The notes: generated by a model from the sequence alone, not told the origin. Counted from the first letter of the stretch, positions 36,635 to 51,790 are shown. The stretch is 64,000 nt of DNA from Impatiens glandulifera (GCF_907164915.1 NC_061870.1:26945348-27009347), one strand, 5' to 3'. Numbers and translations are program-made.

Positions 36635-37548
36635 GCAACAAACACTGTTATGACCTTATGTCCCAATCAATTATCACCTGAAAATAATGTATGTTCTATT
36701 CTCTCTACTATGTCCATATTAACTAGTTTTGTATGTAATAACCATTATATTATTGTTTTACACAGTTGTTGATAGTTGAATTTGCTCGCACTTTTGGTGC
36801 AAGGGTGTCTCCGAAGTGGAGAGAAGATGTAACTCATGTTATTGCTTACACTGATCCCAATGGTGCATGCGGCCGAACTCAAAAAGTATTGAAGGCAATT
36901 CTGAACGGGAAATGGGTCCTTACTATTGATTGTGAGTCTCTGTTAACACGATTATTTTCATACATATGTCTGTTAAATTAGTTTAAAAATTGTTTTGTTT
37001 AGGGATAAAATCATCATTGAAAACCGAAAACTGTGTTGATGAGGAACCTTATGAGGTTAAACATGATAATCATGGAGCCCAAGGGGTCCTAGAAAAGGCA
37101 GACTTCTGTTGTTGAATAATGTGAGTTTGGTATTATTCCTCCTATCTGTACTTTTTCTTATTTTGCATGATAACTGAAATTATCTTCTTTGTTGGTTTTT
37201 CAGCGTTCGAAACTGTTCGACGGTTACATTTTTATATTTGTAGGGAATTTCAACACACTTTACAAACAGGATCTCATTGAGTTAATAGTTGCTGGAGGTG
37301 GTAGTATTAAAGAATCGGATAATCCAGATTATCCATTTGCTGAGCCAAGGGATGCGAAAACTATAATAGTATACTTCGAGATAGACAGTAGGTATCGATC
37401 AATTGAAAAGGATTTTGATGTTCTCCCCGACAATTGGCTTTTTGAGACAGCGGCTGCTATGTCATGCATATTGGATGAACATGTTGTTCCTCATACAAAG
37501 TTGCTTCAATCTGTTGCTGCTTGTGATTTGCAGCATTTGCTTACTTAA
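36635..37548 (+). pseudogene. Captured tandem-BRCT fragment of a plant BRCA1/BARD1-type gene
   Basis: Exons 36635-36688, 36766-36931, 37003-37120 and 37204-37548 join with GT-AG introns. The first BRCT has FARTFGARVSPKWREDVTHV, NGACGRTQKVLKAILNGKWV and, across the intron, a DWIKSSL helix, then DEEPYEV. The second starts KLFDGYIFIFVGNF, continues LIELIVAGGGSI and ends near LLQSVAACDL. BRCT pairs bind phosphoproteins in DNA repair; this order is that of the C-terminus of plant BRCA1/BARD1. Upstream RING and PHD parts are absent. In 37003-37120 one G appears to be missing in the AAGGGGTCC run near 37082, which breaks the frame before the last exon. Retained introns mean capture from DNA, not cDNA. 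Confidence 0.75.
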
Positions 37549-38213
37549 TTTGGAGTTGTTTAGACTTATTGTTCTTCTTCTATTTATGGGTTATTTATGA
37601 TATTTATGATATTTATGGTTTATAACAATACTTAATTTGGATATTTATGATTTATGGTGGTTTATATTACTGAATATTCTTCTATTTATGCTTTATTACT
37701 TATGTTAACAATATCATAACTTATCCTCATAACTCACGCGTATTGTGTATAATCAAACAACAAGGAACAAGGAACAATGTTGTTATTCGCCACATAACTC
37801 AAACAACAAGGAACAATGTTGTTATTCACGCATATTCGCCACATAACTCAAACAACAAGGAACAATGTTGTTATTCACGCATATTCACGAATAAACTCAC
37901 GCGTTTTAGATGAAACGCGTGAATGCATTTCACATTAAAACGCGTGAGTTTATTCACGTGTTTTAGATGAAACACGTGAATAACAATTCACGTCTTTCAT
38001 CGTATATATTATTTTTGTGCCCTAATTTATAACAAAACCACGAATCCTTAATTTCCCCTTCTCTCTTCTCTCGCTTTCGCCACTCCGACTCGACCCTCCC
38101 CTGAAGAACTCGACCACGAGCAGCAGCAGCGGACGACTACGACGACACCACGATACCCTGAAGAACTCGACCACGAGCAGCAGCAGCTTACCCACTACTC
38201 TTCGTTCTCAAAA
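37549..38213. other. Palindrome-rich promoter region of the transposase gene
   Basis: At 37725-38000 there are repeated ACAACAAGGAACAATG words and inverted ACGCGT/CACGTG-centred words (TTTTAGATGAAACGCGTGAA). A leader with an approximately 32-bp duplicated segment (GAAGAACTCGACCACGAGCA, at about 38101 and 38160) precedes the ATG at 38214. Confidence 0.55.
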
Positions 38214-41200
38214 TGGGTATGTTTATTTAATATTTAAAATGCTATTCAAATAAAGTAAGGGTAATTTGTGGATGATTGAAATGATTTGATTAAATCTAAA
38301 TAACCCTTCCTCAAACGAGGCCTTGATTTGGGTATTAGCTTTGCTTTAGTTCATAGAAAGTCTTATTGAGTTATTGTCTTGGAATTTGTTTATCAGTACG
38401 TTGTTTAAGTTCCACAGTTCTTATAGTTACAAGACCTTTTTGTTTAAGTTCCACAGTTCTTGAGTTATCTTGTTATTCTAGTATTAAGGTTTAGGGTTTG
38501 CATGCTGGCATAGTGTAGCTGATTTCACTCAATACTATCTTGTTATTCTAGTATTGAGGTAGAGTTTACTGGTATGTTTCGTGGAGATACAATGTTCCAA
38601 GAATTAACCACAAGTTTGCTTCAATGGACCTATTGGATAGGGAGCTCTTATCCCATTAGATTCATTGAAGCAAACTTATGGTAAAAAGTTGCGGCATTGG
38701 ATTTCCTGAAACTCTACGAGCAAACTCTCCTCGGTTATGGTAATGTTGTTGAACTTTTTTCAATTCTTGTGATGTTGTTGAACTGTTTTCAATTCTTGTG
38801 ATGTTGTTGGACTGTTTTCAATTGCAGCTCAAGTACCTGTACTTCTTTACTTTGATGGAGAGTGGAAAACTACGGATGATCTTACTCATTTTTCTGCAAA
38901 GTCAAACAGCGGTATGATTGTTCCCCAAAATTCTACTTATGCCCAATTAGTTGATCAAATTTATTCTGCTACCGATGTTGACAAATCTAGATATGATTTA
39001 TTGCTTCAAGCCAAGTATAATGCTCCTGGCATGATTGCCAAATTTTCTTATATAACTGATATAAAAAAAGATGTGGATGTGGAGTTCTTTTTACATGAAG
39101 CAGTTTCAGTCCACAACCGCACTCCATTGTGTGTATCCTTAGTAGAGAAGTCACTACCAACTCAAGAAAGTGTAGCGGTTCCAGAAATTGATGACCCCGA
39201 CGTCTTCCCGATGCAGCGTGAGGTTTTCTTTGAAAATGACATTGAAGATGAACATTTGCGTCTGAATGTGGGGGATGATGCTGATGATGATTGGGTTCCT
39301 ATTACCCAACCTAGTAGTTCTGATTGGGTTCCTAGTACCAATCCAAATCCAAGCGGTTCTTGGGTTCCTAGTACACAACAAAACAATGTTGTTGTTCGTA
39401 CTCAACCAAGCTGCAGTGAATGGGTTGCTAGTAGCATACCAAGTAGTGAAAATCCTTTACATGAGGCAGTAAGTACCGGAATCGGATTGGAAGTCGGTTC
39501 TTTGTTTGAGAATAAAAAAGAACTTCAGCTGAGGTTATATAAATATGCCATGACTAATCATTTTGAATTCAAAGTGGTGAAGTCAAAAAAAGAACTTTGG
39601 GTTGTGAAATGTTTGGATAAGAATTGCAAGTGGAGACTGCGTGCTGTCAGAGTAAATTCCTCGGAAATGTTTGAGATTCGTAAATTCGTAAAAGATCATA
39701 CCTGTTCAATTGTGACGAGGCAAGAGAATCAAAGGCCAGCACCAGCATGGGTGTTTGGCGAATGCATGAAGAGCAAGTACATGGACCATCACCATGACCA
39801 CATGCCCAAGAAAATAATGGAAGACATACAGACTACTTATGGAATAAAGTTGTCTTATAATAAGGCTTGGCGGTCTAGAGAAAAGGCCCTAATGGCGGTG
39901 CGAGGAACTGTAGAAGATTCTTACGGTAAATTGCCATCATACCTGTACATGTTGGAGAAGAACAATCCGGGTACCATAACAGACATCCAGACGGATGAGC
40001 ACGGTCATTTCAGGTATATGTTCATGTCCTTAGGCTGCTCAATTAGGGGTTTCAAAAACTGTTGTCGTCCAGTATTGTGCGTCGATGCCAGTTTTCTTAA
40101 GCACAAGGTTGGAGGTCAACTATTGGTGGCGATAGCATTAGATGCGAATGAACAACTCTATCCTGTTGCATTCGGCGTTGTTGATTCTGAAAATAACAAC
40201 TCCTGGACTTATTTCATGCAAAAACTTAGAGATGCAATTAGATTGGTTGATGATCTCGTGTTTGTATCTGATAGACACCCAAGCATCACCAATGCCTTGT
40301 GTGCTGTTTTTCCAGAAGCTGACCACGGTGCGTGCACATATCACATCAAGATGAATATTATGGCCAAATTCAAAACCGATCACTGCCACGCCGAGTTTGG
40401 TTTGGCTTCTCAAGCATACACAATCTTGAAGTTTAATCAGCATTTTGACAAGATCAATGCTAAGGACCCTCGTATTGCTATGTATTTGGCAGATATTGGG
40501 TTTGAGAGATGGAGTCGTGCATTTTTTTCCGGGTAAACGATACAATCAAATGACAAGCAATTACGCTGAGAGCTTCAATAGTCAAAGTAGGGAAGCTAGA
40601 AAGTATCCCATATCAATCTTAGCTGATTATTTAAGATTCACATTACAAGATTGGTTTAACAGTCGAAGAGAAAAAGCTTCCAATCACAATGAACGTTTAT
40701 CTTCTTATTATGAAAAGTTCTTACGTGATCAAGCTGAGAAGGCCAGATTATATAACGTTCATCCACTTAACCGTTTCGAGTTTTATGTCCATGACGGTGA
40801 ATCTGATTATAAAGTTGACTTGAGAGGAATGAGTTGTAGTTGTAGGGTATTTGATGTATCTGGTCTTCCTTGCACTCATGCCCTGGCTGCTTCCCGTACC
40901 CATAGATTGGATGCCTATGAGTTCTGCTCAAGGTTTACTTTAGATTATTTGCTATTGAATTGTTCTAACTTTATTTCTCACATGTTCAATTGTTATCTTT
41001 CAGGTATTACTCAAGTGAAATGTGGGTCAATGCTTATGCGGAAACAATATATCCAGTTTGTCATGAAGAGTATTGGGATATTCCAGAACATATCAAGCAA
41101 CGAGTGTGCCTTAAACCACCTGTTAAGGTTAAGAAAGGGCGACCTCAAACAAAGCGTAGGTCATCCCAAGGTGAAATTCGTAAGGTGCCGAGAAGATGTA

Positions 41201-41322
41201 GCTCATGTGGTGGTCAGGGTCACAACAGGGCAACATGCAAATCAGTAATGCCTGCACCCTCTACTGCAAGAGCTGCAAGAGCATCATCATCTCAGCCGCC
41301 ATCATCTCAGCCACAAACATGA
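38214..41322 (+). CDS. MULE (MuDR-type) transposase, with one frameshift
   Basis: Exons 38214-38217 (ATG G), 38828-40932 and 41004-41322. The N-terminus VPVLLYFDGEWKTTDD is the PB1-like start of plant MuDR proteins, followed by an acidic low-complexity stretch with repeated DWVPS units. Then come a FAR1/MuDR DNA-binding zinc region and the DDE core: CVDASF (D near residue 420) and FVSDRH (D near 483). A SWIM zinc finger (CSCRVFDVSGLPCTHA) and a C-terminal knuckle CSSCGGQGHNRATC follow. The transposase cuts at the TIRs. In the T run near 40522-40528 there are seven T; six would keep the family reading FPGKRYN, so the frame breaks at about residue 567 and stops at 40536. It is either an inactivating insertion or an assembly error. 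Confidence 0.9.
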
Positions 41323-41984
41323 ATATTGTCTGTGCAATTTTGAATATTGTATACTGATTATTGTTGTTGGTTTTCGAATATTGTATGCTGATTGATTGTT
41401 GTTGGTTTTCGAATATTGTATGCTGATTGATTGTTGTTGGTTTCGAATATTGTATGCTGATTGAAAGTTGTATACAGATATTTCCATACAGGTTGGCCAT
41501 ACAGTGAGTGACTCACACATATATATTGCACAATGCTAATTCACGTGTATTGTAATATAATTCACGTGTATTGTAATATAATTCACGTGTATTGTAATAT
41601 TACAATACGCGTGAGTCATATTGTAATACACGTGAGTTATGAATCACGCGTATTACAATACACGTGAATTATATTACAACCACGTGAATTATATTGGGAT
41701 ATTCCAGAACATAATACACGTAATACACGTGTTTACATAATTCACGTGAATTATATTACAATACACGTGAATTTCATGATACCTATTACAACCACGTGAA
41801 TTATATAAACACGTGAATTTTATGATACCTATTACCACGTGAATTATATTACAATACACGTGAAATAATTCAGTGTTTACAAAACAATATACAACAATAA
41901 TTCAGTGTTTACAAAACATGTTACAACAATAATTCAGTGTTTACAAAACAATATACAACAATAATTCAGTGTTTACAAACAACT
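41323..41984. repeat. Repeat- and palindrome-rich spacer between convergent MULE genes
   Basis: Three kinds of repeat occur: three 38-bp copies containing GAATATTGTATGCTGATTG (41335-41465); many CACGTG- and CACGCGT-centred inverted words with TGTATTGTAATATAATT (41535-41865); and four 31-bp copies of AATAATTCAGTGTTTACAAA (41865-41980). The transposase (+) and the Ulp1 gene (-) both end here, so this is their shared terminator region. Confidence 0.75.
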
Positions 41985-44900
41985 TCATGGCTCTAAAATC
42001 TGGTGGTACAACCTGACTGTCCACTTTTCTCTATATACTTGCATATTCTTTGATATGCAATTTTCTAGACCAAGTTTAGCAGTCAGGTACTCTAAATACA
42101 TTAATACAAAAACGCCACAGTCCCCACTCCATTCTGCTTTTGGTACTTCAGGGTGTGGGATTCTCTGAAATCTAAAAGTTTCATTTATCATGTTAGGATA
42201 CCTGGCCATTTCAACTTCAGACATTGCTTTATGAAGGAAGGGCGGCAACATCTCACAAATGACTTTCATGTATTTTCCTAATTCTTCATCATTGAAAATT
42301 GTCTGATCGCAATCATAAACATCAATTCTCCATTCTTGCAATCGAATAACACATAGTACCCAGTGTAGGTTGTTGAGGTTGAGGGGGAAGTAAATAACAT
42401 CAACACTGCTCCAACCGGGCATATGTTTATCTTCTCTACCCCAGTGGTAGTGGTAAATGACTTCAGAGAAAGTATGGCCAGCTGGTTTTTCTGGATCAAC
42501 CGAGTCAGCAACAAAATCGTCATAGTATGAAGTAATCAAAGGGCCAAACTGGCAATCTAAGATGGTGAAATCCGCCGGGTACGACTTAGGGTAGGCGAAT
42601 GCTCTTGCTCTTAGCAGACAAATTGCTGCATTCATCTCCACATCAGTTAGCCACTTATTTAACCTCAGAATTGTAGTGAAGAACTTAAGGTCTCCAATGC
42701 CATCAGAGAGTTGAACATTTTTAAATCTAGCCCCTTTCGCAAATTCTTTCTTGAACTCTTTCCTCAGTTGCTCATTACAAGTCGACATAGGATCGAGAAC
42801 AATCGTCTTCTTTCTTGGACGAGGGACGATGTAGGGACTAAATAAAGCTTTCGACGTCGTCCTCTTTCTCTTAAATAGGATGTGGGATGCATCTTCCAGT
42901 ACCACCACATCCTCATCTATCCGCTTGTCCTCCTTCTTCTCTTCCTTCTTCTGCACAACGAAATGATCGTCCACCTTCTTCTGCACCACCCTCCTACCCC
43001 TCTGCACCCCCTTCCTACCCCTCTGCACCCCCCTCCTACCCCTCTGCACCCCCTTCCTACCCCTCTGCACAACGAAATCATCGTCCACCTACAAAGAAAT
43101 CATTGAATTAGGCAACAAAAGCCCTTCAATTAGTCCAAATGCAAGAATTGCATACCTCATCTTCATTATCCTCCACCCTCTGCACCCCCCTCCTACCCCT
43201 CTGCACCCCCTTCCTACCCCTCTGCACAACGAAATCATCGTCCACCTACAAAGAAATCATTGAATTAGGCAACAAAAGCCCTTCAATTAGTCCAAATTCA
43301 AGAATTACCTCATCTTCATTATCCTCCACCTTCTCTTCCACCTTCTCTTCCACCTTCTCTTCAACCTTCTCTTCCACCTCCTCTTCCACCTCCTCTTCCA
43401 CCTCCTCTTCCACCTTCTCTTCAACCTTCTCTTCAACATCATCTTCATTATCTTCCACCTGCTTCTCCACCTGCTTCTCCACCTGCTCCTCCACCTGCTC
43501 CTCCACCTGCTCCTCCACCTTCTCCTCCAAATTCCCAACATTCTCCATTTCCTACAAAAACCAGAAAAGCACTTCAATTAGTCCAAATGCAAGAAATAGG
43601 CAAAGTGCGCGAATTGCACCAAATGCAAGAAATGCATACCTCAGTATTGTTTTCCCCATCTTGAACTGTCTTCTCCATTTCCAACAAAAGCCCATCCTAC
43701 AAAAACCAGAAAAGCACTTCAATTAGTCCAAAAGCAAGAAATGAGCAAAGTGCGCGAATTGCACCAAATGCATGAAATGCATACCTCAGTATTGTTTTCC
43801 CCGTCTTGAACTGTCTTCTCCATTTCCAAATTGCCAACATTCTCCATTTCCTACAAAAACCAGAAAAGCCTTTCAATTAGTCCAAAAGCAAGAAATAGGC
43901 AAAGTGCGCGAATTGCACCAAATGCAAGAAATGCATACCTCGAAATTTTTTTCCCCATCTTGAACTGTCTTCTCCATCTCCATCAAAAGCCCATCCTACA
44001 AAAACCAGAAAAGCACTTCAATTAGTCCAAATGCAAGAAATAGGAAAAGTGCGCGAATTGCACCAAATGCAAGAAATGCATACCTCGAAATTTTTTTGCC
44101 CATCTTCAACTGTCTTCTCCTCCAAATTCCCAACATTCTCCATCTCCAACAACGGCCCATCCTACAAAAACCAGAAAAACCCTTCAATTAGTCCAAATGC
44201 AAGAAATAGGAAAAGTGCGCGAATTGCACCAAATGCAAGAAATGCATACCTCGAAATTTTTTTCCCCATTTTCAACTGTCTGCTCTTCATTTTCATTGTC
44301 CTCCCCAACAGTGGTTTTCTCCAAGAGCCCAACAATGTCTTTTTCCTGTCCATCCTACAATAAACAGAAAAGCCCTTCAATTAGTCCAAATGCAAGAATT
44401 AGGAAAAGTGCGCGAATTACACCAAATGCAAGAAATGCATACCTCAGTATTTTTAACACCATCTTCAACTGTCTTCTCTTCATTTTCATTGTCCTCCTCA
44501 ACATTATTTTTCTCCACAAGCCCAACATTGTCTTCCTCTTGTCCATCCTACAATAAACAGAAAAGCCTTCAATAAGTCGAAATGCAAGAAATGCACCAAT
44601 TATACAAATGCAAGGAAATGCAAGAAATACATACCTCAACTTCATTATCCTCCACAAGCCCAACATTGTCTTTCTCCAAAATCAGCACATCATTGTCTTC
44701 CTCCTGTCCATCCTACAATAAACAGAAAAGCCTTCAATTAGTCGAAATGCAAGAAATGCACCAATTATCCAAATTCAAGGAAATACAAGAAATACATACC
44801 TCAACTTCATTCTCCTCCACAAGCACAGCATTGTCTTTCTCCAAAATCACCACATCATTGTCCTCAGTGTTCACCTCAAAATCCCCCTCGTCCTTTTCTT

Positions 44901-46347
44901 CTTCATTCTCCTTCTTTTTCTCCCCTTGCTGTAGTTGCTTTAACATCCGTTTAATGAGAATTATGTCATCTCTCATTTCGGTTTTGATGAGACTTATTTC
45001 ATTTCTCATTTCAGTTTTGAAGAGAGTCATTTCGTTTCTCATTACAGTTTTGAATTCATTTAGCTCCTTCGAAAGTTGATCCAATCTACATCTATCGTGG
45101 GGAGTTGTTGCTGTTGGAGTTGGGGGAGAGGATTCTTCGTCTTCGTCTTCGTCTTCGTCTTCTTCTTCTTCTTCGTCTTTTCTACTCGTGGCGCTCTCGA
45201 CAGAATAAGAGCTGCTGGTGCTGGTGCTGGTGCTGGGGGTAGGGTTGCGGGTTCTTCTTCTTGTGGAAGGTTTGACTTTGGCTGGAGTAATTTGTCTTTT
45301 CTTCCTCATGACAGTTTTTTTATGAGGAACTCCATCGTCAATATCTCCAAATTTCCTCTTTCTGCAGTCAAGATCAAAAAGGACATCATAAACATTACCT
45401 CCCATATCTTCAAAGTCATCCCCAGCATATAAGATCTTCTCTTCTTCAGACAATTCCATTTTCTTAACAATCGTGCCTTGCAGGGCAGTGTGAAGATCAG
45501 AGGCAGTGCTCTTCCTCTTTGATTTGTACTGTATTATTCTTGGGCAGACAGGCTCTTCAGTTTGAAGCGTCGTTTTAATTGCAAGATTGGGGACAAACGT
45601 TTGGATCACCTCATAAGTCCACACTTGTAAGGCTAGTGCGAACCCATATACGGTATAAGAAACATCGACATCTTTGTCTTTGTCTTTGTTCTTCTTCCCC
45701 GAGGCGGCATCCTTCTTCTGCAGATACAGCTTCCTGTAGCGATCAAGGTCTTTGGTCAAACCCTTCATGGTTGCTCTAAAGGCCACCTTTCCCCATGGAA
45801 AATTGAGGAAGGTGTCGATGTCATCGACCATGCTGAAGAGTTTCATATTTATTATCCTCCTCGGGTCAAGGGCAAAGAGATAATGGGAAACAAGGTATAC
45901 CAGCCCCAATTTCCATGCATCTTCCCTATCAGAGCAGGACAGGAATTTTGAATGAATGTCTCCTATTCTAATAAGTGGAATACGTTTAAAATATTTAAGA
46001 ACCAAAGTTGGAGATGCTTCAACCTGGTTGAAAATTGTTTGCTCAGTAGGGAATCTCCCAAAATTGAGACCTGTAACCAATGCAAACTCCCTCATCCCGA
46101 AGCACAGCTCTTCTCCATTCACAAGGAACTTCATCTCCATAGAATTTGAGCTGGACTTCCTGAGGAGCATGTGGTGTATAATCATTCCTGAGAAACGCAG
46201 TAACGGGTGCCCTTTGAATAAGAATCTGAATTGGGTTTCCTCTACCCTTTCAGTTAGATTCATCTTGGCAAACTTGGCAGCAATATTTCCCATATTGGTT
46301 TTCCAGGATACCCTCCCAGCAAACTCGGGTATTGTAGTGGACTCCAT
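41985..46347 (-). CDS. DUF1985-Ulp1 (C48) protease encoded by the MULE, with a tandem mini-exon array
   Basis: Eleven coding exons on the minus strand: 44800-46347, 44635-44712, 44443-44547, 44250-44354, 44084-44161, 43939-43995, 43785-43850, 43640-43696, 43309-43551, 43156-43245 and 41985-43088. All are multiples of three and open, giving 1176 aa. Exon 1 carries DUF1985 (FALVTGLNFGRFP, FLNFPWGKVAF), basic and acidic low-complexity parts and a repeated TEMRNEISLIK coiled segment. Exons 2-10 encode an acidic linker. The last exon is a Ulp1-type cysteine protease with LHWVLC (His near 1051), DVYDCD (Asp) and GDCGVFV (Cys near 1133). Ulp1 enzymes remove SUMO; the role in MULEs is unknown. The ATG follows directly on an acceptor (TTTTGTAG), so a leader exon in the right TIR (donor after 46905) is likely. 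Confidence 0.85.
43089..44799 (-). repeat. Tandemly duplicated exon-intron units within the Ulp1 gene
   Basis: Eight successive introns (44713-44799, 44548-44634, 44355-44442, 44162-44249, 43996-44083, 43851-43938, 43697-43784 and 43552-43639) are 87, 87 and then six times 88 nt. They are near copies of each other: GTATGCATTTCTTGCATTTG at the donor, TTTTTGTAG or TTTATTGTAG at the acceptor. The exons between are 57-105 nt and mostly begin GATGG and end GAG. The last two introns (63 and 67 nt) form a second related pair. Confidence 0.9.
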
Positions 46348-47052
46348 CTACAAAACAAGGAAGAAGATGGGAATAAGCAAATCGAATTAACCATTGAGAA
46401 ATGCTTGCAAATTTCTTAATAGATTAAGGTGCAGTAAAGGTGCAGTAATACATTAAGGTGCAGTAATGGACAGTTCTAAAGACATTAAGCATATGATGTG
46501 TCATTTCTTAGATCAACAACTCATCCTGTCTCATTGGCATTCAATTAAACGTAAAGCAGTAAAGCAGAATAAGAACAGACGAAAATGAAGCAGTAAAGCA
46601 ACAAAACAGATAAACCCTAAGCCTACACAGTCAAAGAAAACACAGAAATACCATTTCTTCACAAGAACATAACAAACACGGAAATGTCATTTCTTAAACG
46701 AGAAATGAATGAATAAGCGTGAAATGCATGCATGCAGAATAAGAACATTCATACAATACTCGTCATATACACACTAAAAGCATTTACACACATCAACGAA
46801 ACGAGAACCAAACCCTAAACCCTAAATACATCAATATAAATCAATATAGACGGCATAATACACTTATAAACCCTAAACCCTAACACTGAAAGCCCTAAAC
46901 TTACCGGAATATGTCGAATAGACGGCGGAAAAAGACGATGATGTCGAATAGAGTGGAAAGTCGATGACGTTGAACGAGGAACGATGTTGAGTGAACGATG
47001 ATCTTGATCGATGTTGAAGGAAGTCGGCAGTTGAGAAGACGTGGTTTTGGAA
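46348..47052 (-). other. Leader intron and 5' region of the DUF1985-Ulp1 gene
   Basis: A donor-like CCG then GTAAGTTTAGGG at 46905-46904 and an acceptor immediately before the ATG at 46347 define a likely 557-bp leader intron. It carries the inverted counterpart of the telomere-like repeats of the left end (46800-46880). No other gene is visible. Confidence 0.6.
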
Positions 47053-47446
47053 GTCGGAGTGGGAGGGAGAATCGGGGTGGTTTTGTTTAAAATTAGGGCC
47101 GAAAAATTATATATACGACTAAAGACGCGATTTACCATGCACGCGATTTAATCTGAATCGCGTGAGTTCATCACCGCGATTTAGATGAAACGCGTGGCTG
47201 GTAATTCACGTACATTTAAAAACGCGAATTACCAATCACGCGATTTAATCTAAATCGCGTGAGTTCATCACCGCAATTTAGAAGAAACGCGTGATTGGTA
47301 ATTCGCGTCTTTGAGCGTAAAAACTGGCGCCGAAGGGGTATTTCCGACATTTCGCAGGGCAAAAGGGCCCTTTTTGCCAACTTTAGTAGGCGGGGGCCCT
47401 TTTTGGAATTTCCCCTGTTATGGGGGCCATTTCATCAAATTTCCCT
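47053..47446. repeat. MULE right terminal inverted repeat
   Basis: Inverted match of 35321-35712, ending in TCATCAAATTTCCCT just before the ACTCAACGG target duplication. It contains the same internal hairpin blocks. Confidence 0.92.
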
Positions 47447-47455
47447 ACTCAACGG

Positions 47456-51502
<4,047 letters not shown>

Positions 51503-51790
51503 ATTAATCGAAATTTCTAATTAGTCAATTAAGCACAAGAAAAAAAAAGAAGAAAATAGTATATATGATGCTGATGTTAGGCCAAATTCTCTCTTTCTCT
51601 CCACCTGTATGTTATTTTTCCATATTTGAATAATCCATTATAAACAGTACTACTGTTTTTTCTGGTCATATTAACACGTTGAATTTATCTTTTTCAAAAA
51701 AAGTAACACGTAGAAGTTGATTATTTATTATCATGAATATAAGCCCTTGTTAATTTGGCACTACATTAATTTATCCTTTTTTATATTAAT
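51503..51790 (-). repeat. Displaced upstream region of the lyase genes (direct repeat of 55416-55709)
   Basis: ATTAATCGA, TTTCTAATTAGTCAATTAAG, TTTGAATAATCCATTATAAA and GCCCTTGTTAATTTGGCACT occur in the same order here and at 55416-55709, where they are joined directly to the copy 2 promoter. Here they lie between the 3' end of copy 2 and the inserted block. This fits the original upstream region of copy 1. Confidence 0.8.

Larger units (their letters stand above)
35321..47446. mobile_element. Mutator-like element (MULE), 12.1 kb, with Ulp1 gene and captured BRCT fragment
   Basis: The 9-mer ACTCAACGG flanks both sides (35312-35320 and 47447-47455), the size of a Mutator target duplication. 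Left (35321-35712) and right (47053-47446) ends are about 390-bp inverted repeats with few differences; the left end seems to lack the outermost 3 bases present on the right (...CCT). Inside are a BRCT fragment (+), a MULE transposase (+) and a DUF1985-Ulp1 protease gene (-). MULEs with Ulp1-like genes are known in plants (the Kaonashi type). The transposase is frameshifted, so this copy may depend on another for movement. Confidence 0.93.

Noticed and set aside
37725..38000. CRISPR-like spaced repeats
   Set aside because: Repeats are irregular, palindromic and within a plant MULE; no cas genes and wrong organism.
41330..41980. CRISPR-like repeats between MULE genes
   Set aside because: Contiguous minisatellites without unique spacers.
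42882..43111. Pro-rich plus-strand frames
   Set aside because: Antisense of the QRGRKGV repeats of the Ulp1 exon.
43139..45079. Plus-strand Ser/Pro-rich frames opposite the Ulp1 gene
   Set aside because: They are antisense of the acidic mini-exon array, whose minus-strand splice signals and phase-0 exons are coherent.
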